From Martinezella tropici (GTDB lineage: Bacteria; Pseudomonadota; Alphaproteobacteria; Rhizobiales; Rhizobiaceae), in assembly GCA_000799755.1 (NCBI GenBank), contig JUHI01000030.1, positions 1 to 52,767 of the forward strand: 52,767 nt of DNA, read 5' to 3'. The translations under genes and the position numbers were made by a program. Positions 35,034-43,314 of this stretch are shown here, in pieces; the first letter of the stretch is position 1, and every line of letters starts with the position of its first letter. Below the pieces are notes generated by a model that saw only the letters and a list, made by a program, of their open reading frames with translations, was not told the origin of the DNA and did no database searches.

Positions 35034-36002
35034 TCAGCCGCAAGCGCCGACATTGCGGAAATCGATCATCGGCGGCTCCGGTGCGATGCCGCGTCGGGTG
35101 GCGACGGCCCAATCGCCATCATAGTAATGCGTCAGGATGTGATCGAACCGCACTGTGCCGGCAACACCCGGCAGGTCGTAGATGCGCTGGGTGAGTTCGG
35201 CGAGGTAGCGATAATCGACAAGGCGCTTTCGGCTGGCGCGAAACAGCGGATTGTAGACGCCGTCGAAGCGAACGAGCGGCGTGAAGATCAGCACATCCGC
35301 AAGGGTCGGCTGGTCTCCGAAGAGAAATGCTCGACCGTCAGCAAGAAGCGTTTCGATCTCGTCGAGAAAGCCGAAAAGTTCATTCATGGTCGCATTATAT
35401 TCGATCTGGTTCCTGGCCTGTCCGACCGCGTAGACGCCTCTGGACAGACTCTGCGCGATCCGCGCATTCATAGTGTCGATCGCGCGCCGGAGCACTGATG
35501 GATAGAGATCGACCGTTTGGTCAGCGCTGGCCGCGTCGAACCCATCGTTCAGCATCTCCGCGATCTCGATGGACTCATTGTTGACGATCTGTCGCGTGCG
35601 TTCGTCCCACAGAACAGGAACGGTGATCTTTCCAGTGAAGGCGGGATTGGCTGCCCGGTAGGCTTCGTGGAGGAAGCGGAAACCGCTGCCTGCGCCGCCC
35701 GGCGTCGAAAGCTGGGTATCACCGAATGCCCAACCGTCGGGCGTGTCCCAGATCGGATGCAGGATGGACACGGGCACGATGTCATCAAGCCGTTTCAGCG
35801 CTCGCACGATTAGGGTGCGATGGGCGAAGGGACAGGCATAGGAGACAAAGAGGTGATAGCGGCCCGGCTCCGCCGGAAACGCCGATGAACCATCGTTGGT
35901 GATCCTGTAGCGAAAACTTCCGTCATGGATCATGCGTTTGGCCGCCAATTCCGCAGGGGGGGCGATATCACCTCGCCAGATGCCATCGATCATGAGCTTC
36001 AT
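35034..36002 (-). CDS. Glutathionyl-hydroquinone reductase-like GST (ECM4/YqjG family)
   Basis: A 322-aa cytosolic enzyme of the Xi-class glutathione transferases. The thioredoxin-like domain contains SYACPFAHRTLIV with the family's catalytic cysteine (about residue 57), and WDTPDGWAFGD follows. The C-terminal helical domain includes QPTLADVLIFTPLVRFD. The family reduces glutathionyl-hydroquinones. The neighbouring exporters and LysR suggest a detoxification cluster for quinone-like or aromatic compounds; that link is inferred. Confidence 0.88.
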   Translation of the reverse strand: MKLMIDGIWRGDIAPPAELAAKRMIHDGSFRYRITNDGSSAFPAEPGRYHLFVSYACPFAHRTLIVRALKRLDDIVPVSILHPIWDTPDGWAFGDTQLSTPGGAGSGFRFLHEAYRAANPAFTGKITVPVLWDERTRQIVNNESIEIAEMLNDGFDAASADQTVDLYPSVLRRAIDTMNARIAQSLSRGVYAVGQARNQIEYNATMNELFGFLDEIETLLADGRAFLFGDQPTLADVLIFTPLVRFDGVYNPLFRASRKRLVDYRYLAELTQRIYDLPGVAGTVRFDHILTHYYDGDWAVATRRGIAPEPPMIDFRNVGACG

Positions 36003-36204
36003 GGAACTTCCATCACTTAGAGCGGCGCCAAGCGCGGACGATTTGGATTACCGCCAGCACTGACTTCAAAGCACAATGTCGCTCGCTCGCGTTCAATGTT
36101 GAAGCTGGGCAACTGTTATTTCTGAGATATCAGAGTGATATGGCCGTACTCTAGGTCGTGAGTGCTAAGCGGCGAGCTTGGGAACTGCTCTCTCGACCAA
36201 TCGT

Positions 36205-36244
36205 AAGAATCGGGTGTTGCGAGCCCCCGCAACCAACGATTCTT
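36205..36244 (+). repeat. 40-bp symmetric att-like site
   Basis: Perfectly symmetric arms: AAGAATCG (36205-36212), 4 bases, TTGCG, 6-base centre AGCCCC, CGCAA, 4 bases, CGATTCTT (36237-36244). It contains the 13-base tRNA-fMet end (36223-36235). A second site with shorter arms lies at 36305-36340 (centre CCTCCC). Size and symmetry fit a large-serine-recombinase attachment site; both sites are inside the extended 3' end of the recombinase pseudogene. Confidence 0.65.
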
Positions 36245-36247
36245 GCG

Positions 36248-36279
36248 AAACCTCCGCTGGCCCCGCCGCGGAGGTTTTT
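36248..36279. terminator. Terminator hairpin after the fourth att-like site
   Basis: AAACCTCCGC, a 10-base loop, GCGGAGGTTTTT. It follows the att-like site by three bases and, with A- and T-runs, can act in both directions. Confidence 0.7.
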
Positions 36280-36357
36280 GCATGTTCAGACCCATTTCGC
36301 CGGGATCGGGTGTTGCGCCTCCCCGCAACCAACGATTCTTGTGAAAGCAAGGCACCC

Positions 36358-36390
36358 AAAACCCCGGCTTCCGAAAGGACGTCGGGGTTT
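36358..36390. terminator. Terminator hairpin after the fifth att-like site
   Basis: AAACCCCG, a 16-base middle and CGGGGTTT. It corresponds to the hairpin at 15002-15036 in copy A, with compensating and non-compensating changes. Confidence 0.6.
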
Positions 36391-37958
36391 GTCTTGTTCG
36401 CGGCGAACCGCAGGATCGCCGCCAGGTCGTCGCGCAGCACAATCGCCAGTTCGGTCTCGTCGGGCACGAGCGTTACCTGATCGACCAGCGTCCGAAACAC
36501 CTCAGCCGCCTCGGCCTTGCCGTCCTCGCTCTGCAGGCTCTCATAGACCGCCGCGATCCGCTGGCGGTAGATCTCCGCCATGTTCGGATGCAAAAGGGGC
36601 GGTGGCTCCTCAGCGTTTGCCAGCAGCTCTGTCGATTCGGCCTTTCGAGCTTCAAGACCACCGATCTTGTCCTTGAGCTGAGCGCCAGGCACACCATCCA
36701 GGATGGCTTGGATCGCTCTATCCAAGTCCCGCTGGACGCGCTCCAACTCTTTGCGCTGACTGATGATGTCGGCGCTGCGCTCAATCCGCAGCCGGTTCAC
36801 CTCGCGGGTGAACTCGTCGCAGAATTCCTTAAAGAGTTCGGGCTCCATGAGATGCGTCCGCAAGCCGCTCAGCACCGAGGCTTCCAGCGCGTCTCGCCGG
36901 ATATTCAGGCGGTTGTCGCAGGTGCCTTTGTTCCGCGACGTCGCACAGCCGAGCAGATCTTTCGAGATCATCGTATAGCCGCCGCCACAGCAGCCGCACT
37001 TCACGAGGCCGGCGAACAGGTGCTTCGGGCGCCGCCGTTCATTCAACGCATTCTCGCCGGGCTCAGACGTCTCATAGGCGAGCGACTGCTGGCGTGCCTT
37101 CGCCGCATCCCAGACTTCCTGATCAACGATGCGCATCTCCGGCACATCCTGAATCACCCACTCGGATTGAGGATTAAGAGGCGAGACCCGCTTTCCCGTG
37201 TCCGGGTCTTTCAGATAGCGAAGCCGGTTCCAGACGAGGCGGCCGACATAGAGTTCGTTGTTGAGGATGCCGACGCCGCGCTTCGGATTGCCATGAATCG
37301 TCGACGGTCCCCACTCGGCGCCTTGCGGCCCTGGCACGCCTTGCTTGTTCAACTCAAAGGCAATCGAGCGCGACGACTTGCCGGCAATGTAGTCCGCGAA
37401 GATACGGCGCACGACGGCGGCTTCCGCCTCGTTAATTGTCCGATCGCCACGGATCGGCTCGCCATTTGCCGCGAACTGCTTCACCACGTCGTAGCCGAAG
37501 CACAGCCCGCCACCGGACTTGCCGTCCTCGACGCGGCCGCGCAGCCCGCGGCGTGTCTTGTCGGCCAGGTCCTTCAGGAAGAGCGCGTTCATCGTGCCTT
37601 TGAGACCGACATGCAGATGCGTCACGTCGCCTTCGGATAGCGTGACGATACGCACGCCGGCGAAAGCCATGCGCTTGAGCAGTCCGGCGATGTCTTCCTG
37701 ATCGCGGCTCAGGCGATCCATCGCTTCCGCAAGCACGACGACGAATTTGCCGCGCGTCGCGTCGCAGATCAGCTCTTGAATGCCGGGACGCGGGAGCGAC
37801 GCACCGGAGATCGCGCGGTCGGTATAGCTGTCGACGACCGTTCAGCCTTGCTTCTCGGCATGCAGGCGGCAGAGCCGCAACTGATCCTCGATCGAGGCGT
37901 CTCGCTGATTGTCCGATGAGCAGCGGGCGTAGAGCGCGACCTTCACGAGGCGACCTCC

Positions 37959-38162
37959 TTACTCCGGGAGGCGGTCTCGCGTCCGGCTGTCTGTTTCGGC
38001 TTGAACGAAGTCACGTGCGGCCTGCCGGGCCAGCAGACGGACCAGATTGACGAGGCGAGGATCTGGCTTCGAGGACGCAGGCACAGCCGGTTCGCGGGCC
38101 GCGTCGGCGACCACGTCCTCGCGCGGAACACCCCGCTTCGAGACAATGATGCCAAGCGACAG
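37959..38162 (-). pseudogene. Remnant of the recombinase-associated small gene
   Basis: Corresponds to 16603-16860 and keeps the reading frame to the same C-terminus (DPRLVNLVRLLARQAARDF), but the GTG start is CTG here and 51 bases (17 codons) are missing from the middle. No replacement start is evident. Confidence 0.6.
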
Positions 38163-38418
38163 CTCGTTGGCAAGGCAAAAACGTATTTTAAATCAATGGC
38201 TTGCTTCGCGCCGGAGCGGATGCAGGCGGTGGACAGCGTAGCGGCGGTGCGCGGGTCGATGGCCATCGTAGCAATAGTATTTTTGTCATCGCCTTCCTTG
38301 AAAGAGGGACGTCTTGTCATGATGGCAATGGCCAGCACCCCAAATCCGTGGGACGGACCGTCTTCATTTGCAGGGACCGATACCAATTCCATCAGCCTTG
38401 CACTCCAAAGAAAACACG

Positions 38419-38438
38419 GCTATATATCTGGATATAGC
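38419..38438. promoter_or_regulatory. Operator palindrome of the second TA operon
   Basis: GCTATAT-ATCTGG-ATATAGC, 13 bases before the antitoxin start. One base in the centre differs from copy A, so the arms are conserved while the perfect core is not; the antitoxins of the two loci may cross-regulate. Confidence 0.65.
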
Positions 38439-38451
38439 ATGGAGGCACGCG

Positions 38452-38754
38452 ATGAGCAACAGCGCGCAGAAGAGAGCCCTTGAGAATTATCGGTCCCGGC
38501 TGACTGAGCGTGGCATCGCGCGGTTCGAGATTCAGGCGCTCGACGCCGATCGCGATCTGCTCCGATCCCTTGCCCGGAAATTGACGGAGGAAGGTCCGGA
38601 AGCTGGGCAACTTCGCCGGACGATACAGCAGGCCGTGGCAGGCGAGCCTCCGAAAGCGGGCGGTATTCTCGCCGCGCTGCGTCGCTCACCTATGGTAGGC
38701 GCCGATCTCGACCTCAGCCGGCCGCGAGAAGATGGGCGTAAGATCGATCTGTGA
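38452..38754 (+). CDS. Antitoxin, second copy
   Basis: A 100-aa protein almost identical to that at 17147-17449; the only difference I see is Thr to Ala in the QQAVxGEPPK segment. ATGGAGG precedes the start, and the stop overlaps the toxin GTG. Confidence 0.8.
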   Translation: MSNSAQKRALENYRSRLTERGIARFEIQALDADRDLLRSLARKLTEEGPEAGQLRRTIQQAVAGEPPKAGGILAALRRSPMVGADLDLSRPREDGRKIDL

Positions 38755-39200
38755 CGCGCTATCTCCTCGACACCAATATCATCAGCAACATCATAAAGCC
38801 GGAACCGTCGGGCTCGCTGCTGGCTTGGATGGGCGCGCAGAAGGACGACGACCTTTTCATTGCTTCGCTTACCGTCGCCGAAATCCATCGAGGCATCTTG
38901 GAGAAGCCGAAAGGCAAGAAGCGTAGCAGCCTTGAAACTTGGTTCCTCGGCTCAGAAGGGCCGCAAGCGCTGTTCGCTGGCCGCATCCTATCGTTCGACG
39001 ACAAGGCGGGTTTGATCTGGGCGCGGCTGATGGCCAACGGTAAAGCCAAGGGCCGTTCGCGAAGCGCGCTAGACACAATCATTGCCGCCGTCGCCGAAGC
39101 CAACGACTGCATCGTCGTGACCGACAATGAAAAGGATTTCGAGGACGTTCAGATTATCAACCCGCTCCGTAGCTCTGAGAGCTGGGAGGTGGGTAAGTGA
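38751..39200 (+). CDS. PIN-domain toxin, second copy
   Basis: A 149-aa PIN protein nearly identical to that at 17446-17895, with all acidic active-site residues kept (LLDTN, VAEIHRG, SALDTI, TDNEKDF). A few changes occur (for example FAGPEG to FLGSEG, and the C-terminal SENQEAGR to SESWEVGK). The pair remains intact although the neighbouring recombinase and Mrr genes are broken, as expected for an addiction module. Confidence 0.87.
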   Translation: MTRYLLDTNIISNIIKPEPSGSLLAWMGAQKDDDLFIASLTVAEIHRGILEKPKGKKRSSLETWFLGSEGPQALFAGRILSFDDKAGLIWARLMANGKAKGRSRSALDTIIAAVAEANDCIVVTDNEKDFEDVQIINPLRSSESWEVGK

Positions 39201-39409
39201 CGATAGCGCGCACGGTCCGCCCGATTCATTTCGAGGATTTCAGCGGCAGCGAGTTCGAACGCCTCGTGTTCGCCTACCATCTTTGCGATGGCTGGACTGA
39301 TCTGGCTTGGTTCGGCCAGACGGGAAGCGACCAAGGGCGGGATATTGTCGGCACACGTCCGTTCGACGAACACCCGGACGAACGAACGGTAGATCCCAGT
39401 TCGCAGTAG
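39197..39409 (+). pseudogene. Truncated Mrr-like gene, second copy
   Basis: The first ~65 codons match 17892-18833 (DFSGSEFERLVFAYHLCDGW...GRDIVGTRPF). Similarity ends at about 39391, and the frame stops after VDPSSQ. The catalytic region after Asp49 and the whole C-terminal part are missing. The break marks the right edge of cassette B. Confidence 0.8.
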
Positions 39410-39763
39410 ACGGAGCTCGTCTTCAGCGGCCTCTTCTGCAATTTCGTCGATCATGATTTCGGGCTGCTATCGCTTCCGTCAGACCAGCGCTAGCCTCACT
39501 CTTTTAGGCGATCCTTCATGTCGAAGGGCGAGTTCTCCGTGGGCACGCGTTAGCGCTGGCTTGCCTTGCAAAGTTCGGCAAATGGCAATGTCGCGTTACG
39601 CGCGCACCCCACCAGCAAAGACGATGAAAGGATATCCAAGCGAATTCAGCCGAAGTACATGTACTTCATTCGTTTAGCTCTTAGCATTGATGGGACGCAG
39701 GTTCGATTCTTTTCAAGAGCAAAGATGCTCGGAACATATACCCTGCGAATTTCCATGAGCCCG
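39410..39763. other. Junction region with a 16-bp perfect palindrome
   Basis: No gene is supported. GAAGTACATGTACTTC (39652-39667) is a perfect palindrome. The region joins cassette B to the TetR/MFS block and is probably a patchwork of fragments. Confidence 0.5.
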
Positions 39764-40360
39764 TCACAGCTTAACTGGCTCGGCACAGCCTAACAGGATT
39801 GCTTGGCTCATCTGCCGGTAGCGTGCGGTGATTTCCTCTGGCGAAGGTGCGAAAAAGCTTTGGTTGGTTCCCCGAGCACCGTCACAGAGAAGTTGCACCA
39901 AAGTTTCGACCGATATCGAAGGCCGAAGTGTCAGTTGGCCGTTTGCCATGAGCTGTTTGAGCAATGCGGCGAAATCGGCTTGGAAAACGGTTGCAGCTTC
40001 GACCATCTCCGGACGGCATAGGCGAAACGCGTAGTCGTTGACTTCGAGCGCGAAGGGTGAAAGCACCAATTTTCTTCTCGTATCGCCATATCGAACATCC
40101 AGTACCGCTGTGACGATATCAAGCACATCGGCGCCAGCCGAAAACAGCTTTGTGCCTTCGCTAAGACTGCCTTGTCGGGTCCGTTGGTTGTTTTGGCGAA
40201 CCATTGCCTGAAAGGCTTCTTCCTTGCTGCTGAAGTGATGATAGAGGCCCCGGCGCGTAATATTGCAATATTTTGCCAGTTTGCTCATTGTCATGGCTTC
40301 ATAGCCATGATCGAGAAAACTCTGGGTAATATTGGAAACCAGGACTTCGTAAGCCGACAT
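39764..40360 (-). CDS. TetR-family transcriptional regulator
   Basis: A 198-aa regulator from ATG 40360 (an in-frame TTG lies 15 bases upstream). N-terminal HTH: SFLDHGYEAMTMSKLAKYCNITRRGLYHHFSSKEEAF (core MTMSKLAKYCNITRRGLYHH, residues ~25-45). The C-terminal ligand domain is not assigned to a ligand. It is followed in the same direction by nothing and preceded by the MFS gene, so it may regulate that transporter. Confidence 0.88.
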   Translation of the reverse strand: MSAYEVLVSNITQSFLDHGYEAMTMSKLAKYCNITRRGLYHHFSSKEEAFQAMVRQNNQRTRQGSLSEGTKLFSAGADVLDIVTAVLDVRYGDTRRKLVLSPFALEVNDYAFRLCRPEMVEAATVFQADFAALLKQLMANGQLTLRPSISVETLVQLLCDGARGTNQSFFAPSPEEITARYRQMSQAILLGCAEPVKL

Positions 40361-40555
40361 GCAACGCGCTTTCAACGATTCTCTCGGGTCAATCTATAAG
40401 ATGCGGCGTGAACATCGAGCAAAAATGGCATGCATTCGGTACACGGTCACTCTGAGGATTGCTGATCGTCATGCAAAGTTCTCGTGGCGCGAACCGGGAC
40501 AGCAGCCTGACAATCCTGATCTTCAAACGTGGCTTTGTCCCGATAGACGCGATTT

Positions 40556-41863
40556 TCATACCGCGCGTGCCGCTGTGTTGTCCGATTCGAGCTTGTAGTT
40601 GAAGATGGCCACCAACGCCAAAGCCGACGAGACGACGAGAGCGGCACTCGATACGATGCTGAGTGCGACGCCAATCTTGTTTGGATCGCCGATGATGTTC
40701 TGGCTGACAAACCCGACCACTGTGGGGCCGACGCCCATGCCGATGAGTGTCACAATCAGGATGCCGACAGCGCTCGAGATGCCACGCATACGGGACGGTG
40801 TGATGTCCTGAAGCGCAGGAGGACCGTTCGCAACGATGACTGTGGAAAAAAATGTTGCGATAGATATCAAGGTAAGCGCGGCGTTGAGGGTCGAAGCAAA
40901 GGGTACTGCCGCAGCGAACAGCGATGCAGCCAGGGCAGCGCCGCACATAAGGATGGGGCGAGCCGCCGCAATACCACGTCGAACCAGGCTATCGCCGAGT
41001 ACCGCGCCAAAGATCAGCCCCGATACACTCGAGGCAATCAAGAGTGGTCCGAGGCTAAAGCCGATGGCGACTAACGGCATATGAAAGGTGCGGATCAACA
41101 CGGTGGGGATCCATGCGCTGTAGCTATAGGCTTGGGTCGCTGCAAAGGCCAGGCAGAAATAAAGGCTCGCGAGTTCTACTCGATTATTCAAAAAATAGGC
41201 GCGGATCTCGGCCATGCCCGGTACTGGGGCTGGAACAGTTCCGGAATGCTTGCGGGGTTCCTTAAGGCTTGCAGCCCAAAGGGCGACAACGATGCCAGGC
41301 AGTCCGATGAAGACGAATACCATCTGCCATATGTGCTGCATGCCCGGCAGAACGAAGATGTTCCCTGCGCTCGACAATTCATGAAGAACCGTCGCTGCCA
41401 AAACAAGCGATAGACCGGCTCCGATGAATGCGCCGGTGCTGTAAATGCTTATTGCAAGTCCGCGTCGCCGGGTGGGGAACAAATCGCTGATCAGGGAATA
41501 GGCGGCGGGTGTGAGGGCTGCTTCCCCCAATGCGACACCTGTCCGGCACAGCAAAAGAGCTCCGAAACTGCCTGCGAAGCCGCAAGCGGCTGTCATGATG
41601 CTCCAGAGCGCGATTCCTATTGCGGCAATCCGCACACGGTTTCCGGTATCAACCCAGCGGCCCAGCGGCAATCCAGCGGTTGCCAGCACAATGGCGAAGG
41701 TGAAACCCTGCAGCAGGCCGATCTGCAGATCTGTCAGATGAAGGTCCTGTCTCAGCGGCTCCACCAGGAGACCAAGTATTTGCCGGTCGAGATAAGACAA
41801 GGTGGAAGCGATGGTCAGAACGCCCAAGGTGTACGACGGATTAATCGGTCTTGGTAAGGGCAT
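40556..41863 (-). CDS. MFS transporter
   Basis: A 435-aa, 12-helix transporter starting MPLPRPINPSYTLGVLTIAS. LSYLDRQILGLLVEPLRQDL and LADLAT-type loop LPLGRWVDTGNRVRI (motif A position) are visible, as in the spinster/hexuronate-like MFS branch common in alphaproteobacteria. AGAGGA lies upstream of ATG 41863. It is divergent from the unknown gene at 42188 with a palindrome-rich region between. Substrate unknown, possibly an organic acid or aromatic compound. Confidence 0.85.
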   Translation of the reverse strand: MPLPRPINPSYTLGVLTIASTLSYLDRQILGLLVEPLRQDLHLTDLQIGLLQGFTFAIVLATAGLPLGRWVDTGNRVRIAAIGIALWSIMTAACGFAGSFGALLLCRTGVALGEAALTPAAYSLISDLFPTRRRGLAISIYSTGAFIGAGLSLVLAATVLHELSSAGNIFVLPGMQHIWQMVFVFIGLPGIVVALWAASLKEPRKHSGTVPAPVPGMAEIRAYFLNNRVELASLYFCLAFAATQAYSYSAWIPTVLIRTFHMPLVAIGFSLGPLLIASSVSGLIFGAVLGDSLVRRGIAAARPILMCGAALAASLFAAAVPFASTLNAALTLISIATFFSTVIVANGPPALQDITPSRMRGISSAVGILIVTLIGMGVGPTVVGFVSQNIIGDPNKIGVALSIVSSAALVVSSALALVAIFNYKLESDNTAARAV

Positions 41864-41984
41864 TCGCTCAGGTCCTCTCGGCAATCCGGTGGTTTGGCGA
41901 CGACGTGAAGCGCGCTTTAGAATTCTCCGCCTCAGCGCGCGAGCACCATTCGACACCGGTCGATTTCTCAGATCGCAATAATAT

Positions 41985-42053
41985 GAGAAACATTCTCGTT
42001 GACAAGTGACGGGTGATCCGGCATTTATTTCTCATATTTTTAAAATGTGAGAA
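41985..42053. promoter_or_regulatory. Paired palindromes and promoter between divergent genes
   Basis: GAGAA-ACA-TTCTC (41985-41997) and TTCTCA-13 nt-TGAGAA (42029-42034 with 42048-42053) share a TGAGAA half-site. A TTGACA at 41999-42004 lies between them, pointing toward the gene at 42188. This looks like a two-operator control region, perhaps bound by the TetR regulator nearby. Confidence 0.6.
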
Positions 42054-42187
42054 GTTTTTAGACTTCGCCAAAGAATTGCGGGTCGACGCAGCGCTCCTAG
42101 TCAGCAAGTGGACCGGAACGATCTGACGAGGACTTCGGATGGTTTCGTTGGCGGATTCGCTAGCCGGAGATCGCATTCTTGGGACAG

Positions 42188-43138
42188 ATGATAGAATTTC
42201 CGGACGCATTTCCATCTGTTGAAGGCGAGGAAGCAAACGATCGATTGCGGGGCGGTGTGAGCGATATGATTTCACGCGCTGCCTTCCCATCTGTCGTCTT
42301 TTTCCTGGCTTCGGCGATGTTCGAGGCTCATAAGCAATCGCCGCGTGCCGCAGCGCTGTTTGCAACACAGCAGCGTTGGCTCCTAAGCCATGCCGCAGTC
42401 GCCCACTTTTTTAACCCCATCGGCGAAGTAGAGCCGGGTCTTAGCCGTAGAAGTCTTGGCCTTCTGGCAACCTTCCTTGGTCTCGCGAGCCGCAATACAG
42501 CCTATACCTTCTTTGATGAATCGATGAAGTATGGCGTCATTCAGGCGATCGATAGTCAGGTCGCTGGCCATCGTGGGCGGGCCAAACCATCGCCTGATTC
42601 CCTGTCTCTCCTGGCGCTCTGGTACAATCTGCATTTCCAGGCGCTCGATCTGCTCGATGACGGACAAAGATATGTGCAATTCTCCACGCGATGGGAGAGC
42701 CTGCTTCCGTCGATCCAGCCGGTCGTGGCGAATGCTCTGTTCTTCACTCCCGAAGTGCGCACGCCAGGACCGCTCTACAGGATCTTCAGCTGGATCGATT
42801 CGGGTGGCTGGGTGATGGATCGGCTGATCGCAGGCGTCGATAGGCAAAGCTTCCCGCAGCCGGAGCGATATCTTACGGATGTCAGCTCCATTGCATATCT
42901 GGCGCGAGCGACCGGTCTTTCTGGCGCGCATACCAGCCGCAAGATCTCGGAAGCTCAGGCGATTGGAGGACTTGGCTGGGCTGGGCGGCCGGGACATTCG
43001 CCGATGTGGATTTCGCGCGGCTTTTACGAGGAATATGCGGCGTTTCAGGCGCAAAAGCTGATCATCCTCGATGGCGCGCTCGCCAACGCTTTAAGCGGTG
43101 GGGCGGCGATTTCTCAAGGAGCCCGCAATTGCGAATAA
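42188..43138 (+). CDS. Unknown protein with possible HTH segment
   Basis: A 316-aa protein from ATG 42188 (an in-frame TTG at 42179 is less likely). Most of it is helical, with no recognised domain. A segment near residues 240-275 (TDVSSIAYLARATGLSGAHTSRKISEA; core YLARATGLSGAHTSRKI) reads like a winged-HTH, followed by GGLGWAGRPGHSPMWIS. It may be a transcription factor responding to the same signal as the divergent MFS gene. No signal peptide. Confidence 0.65.
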   Translation: MIEFPDAFPSVEGEEANDRLRGGVSDMISRAAFPSVVFFLASAMFEAHKQSPRAAALFATQQRWLLSHAAVAHFFNPIGEVEPGLSRRSLGLLATFLGLASRNTAYTFFDESMKYGVIQAIDSQVAGHRGRAKPSPDSLSLLALWYNLHFQALDLLDDGQRYVQFSTRWESLLPSIQPVVANALFFTPEVRTPGPLYRIFSWIDSGGWVMDRLIAGVDRQSFPQPERYLTDVSSIAYLARATGLSGAHTSRKISEAQAIGGLGWAGRPGHSPMWISRGFYEEYAAFQAQKLIILDGALANALSGGAAISQGARNCE

Positions 43139-43314
43139 GACGGCCTGTCTTCCTTGGCACCTGCCGACAATTGCCAGCGGAAAGTCCTCAAGATCTCCCA
43201 AGTCAAAAATGGATGCTGACCTCTGTAGCCAACTTTATTAGTCCTGCTGCGGGAAGGGGTTGTGCTGGCAATTTTCGACCATTCCTTGCGGAGTTTCTTC
43301 CAACACGACCGCGT

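Larger units (their letters stand above)
36165..37946 (-). pseudogene. Serine recombinase, inactivated by a nonsense codon
   Basis: A close copy of the 14653-16590 recombinase. It would start at GTG 37946 (KVALYARCSSDNQ; the tyrosine before the catalytic serine is Cys here). The codon for the tryptophan in EKQGWTVVDSY is TGA (37842-37844), ending translation after ~35 residues. The rest (recombinase domain, zinc ribbon, coiled coil and an att-derived tail with two SLVAGxRNTR repeats) is open. An internal start at 37736 would lack the catalytic serine. It could still bind DNA if expressed. Confidence 0.88.
36302..39391. repeat. 3.1-kb cassette, copy B (direct repeat with 14946-18085)
   Basis: Same order and orientation as copy A, with scattered substitutions, one 51-base deletion, a nonsense mutation in the recombinase and an abrupt end inside the Mrr-like gene. 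Divergence suggests acquisition of two related elements rather than a very recent duplication. Confidence 0.85.

Noticed and set aside
36588..37640. 350-aa plus-strand frame antisense to the second recombinase
   Set aside because: Shadow of the recombinase pseudogene; the same shadow appears in copy A.
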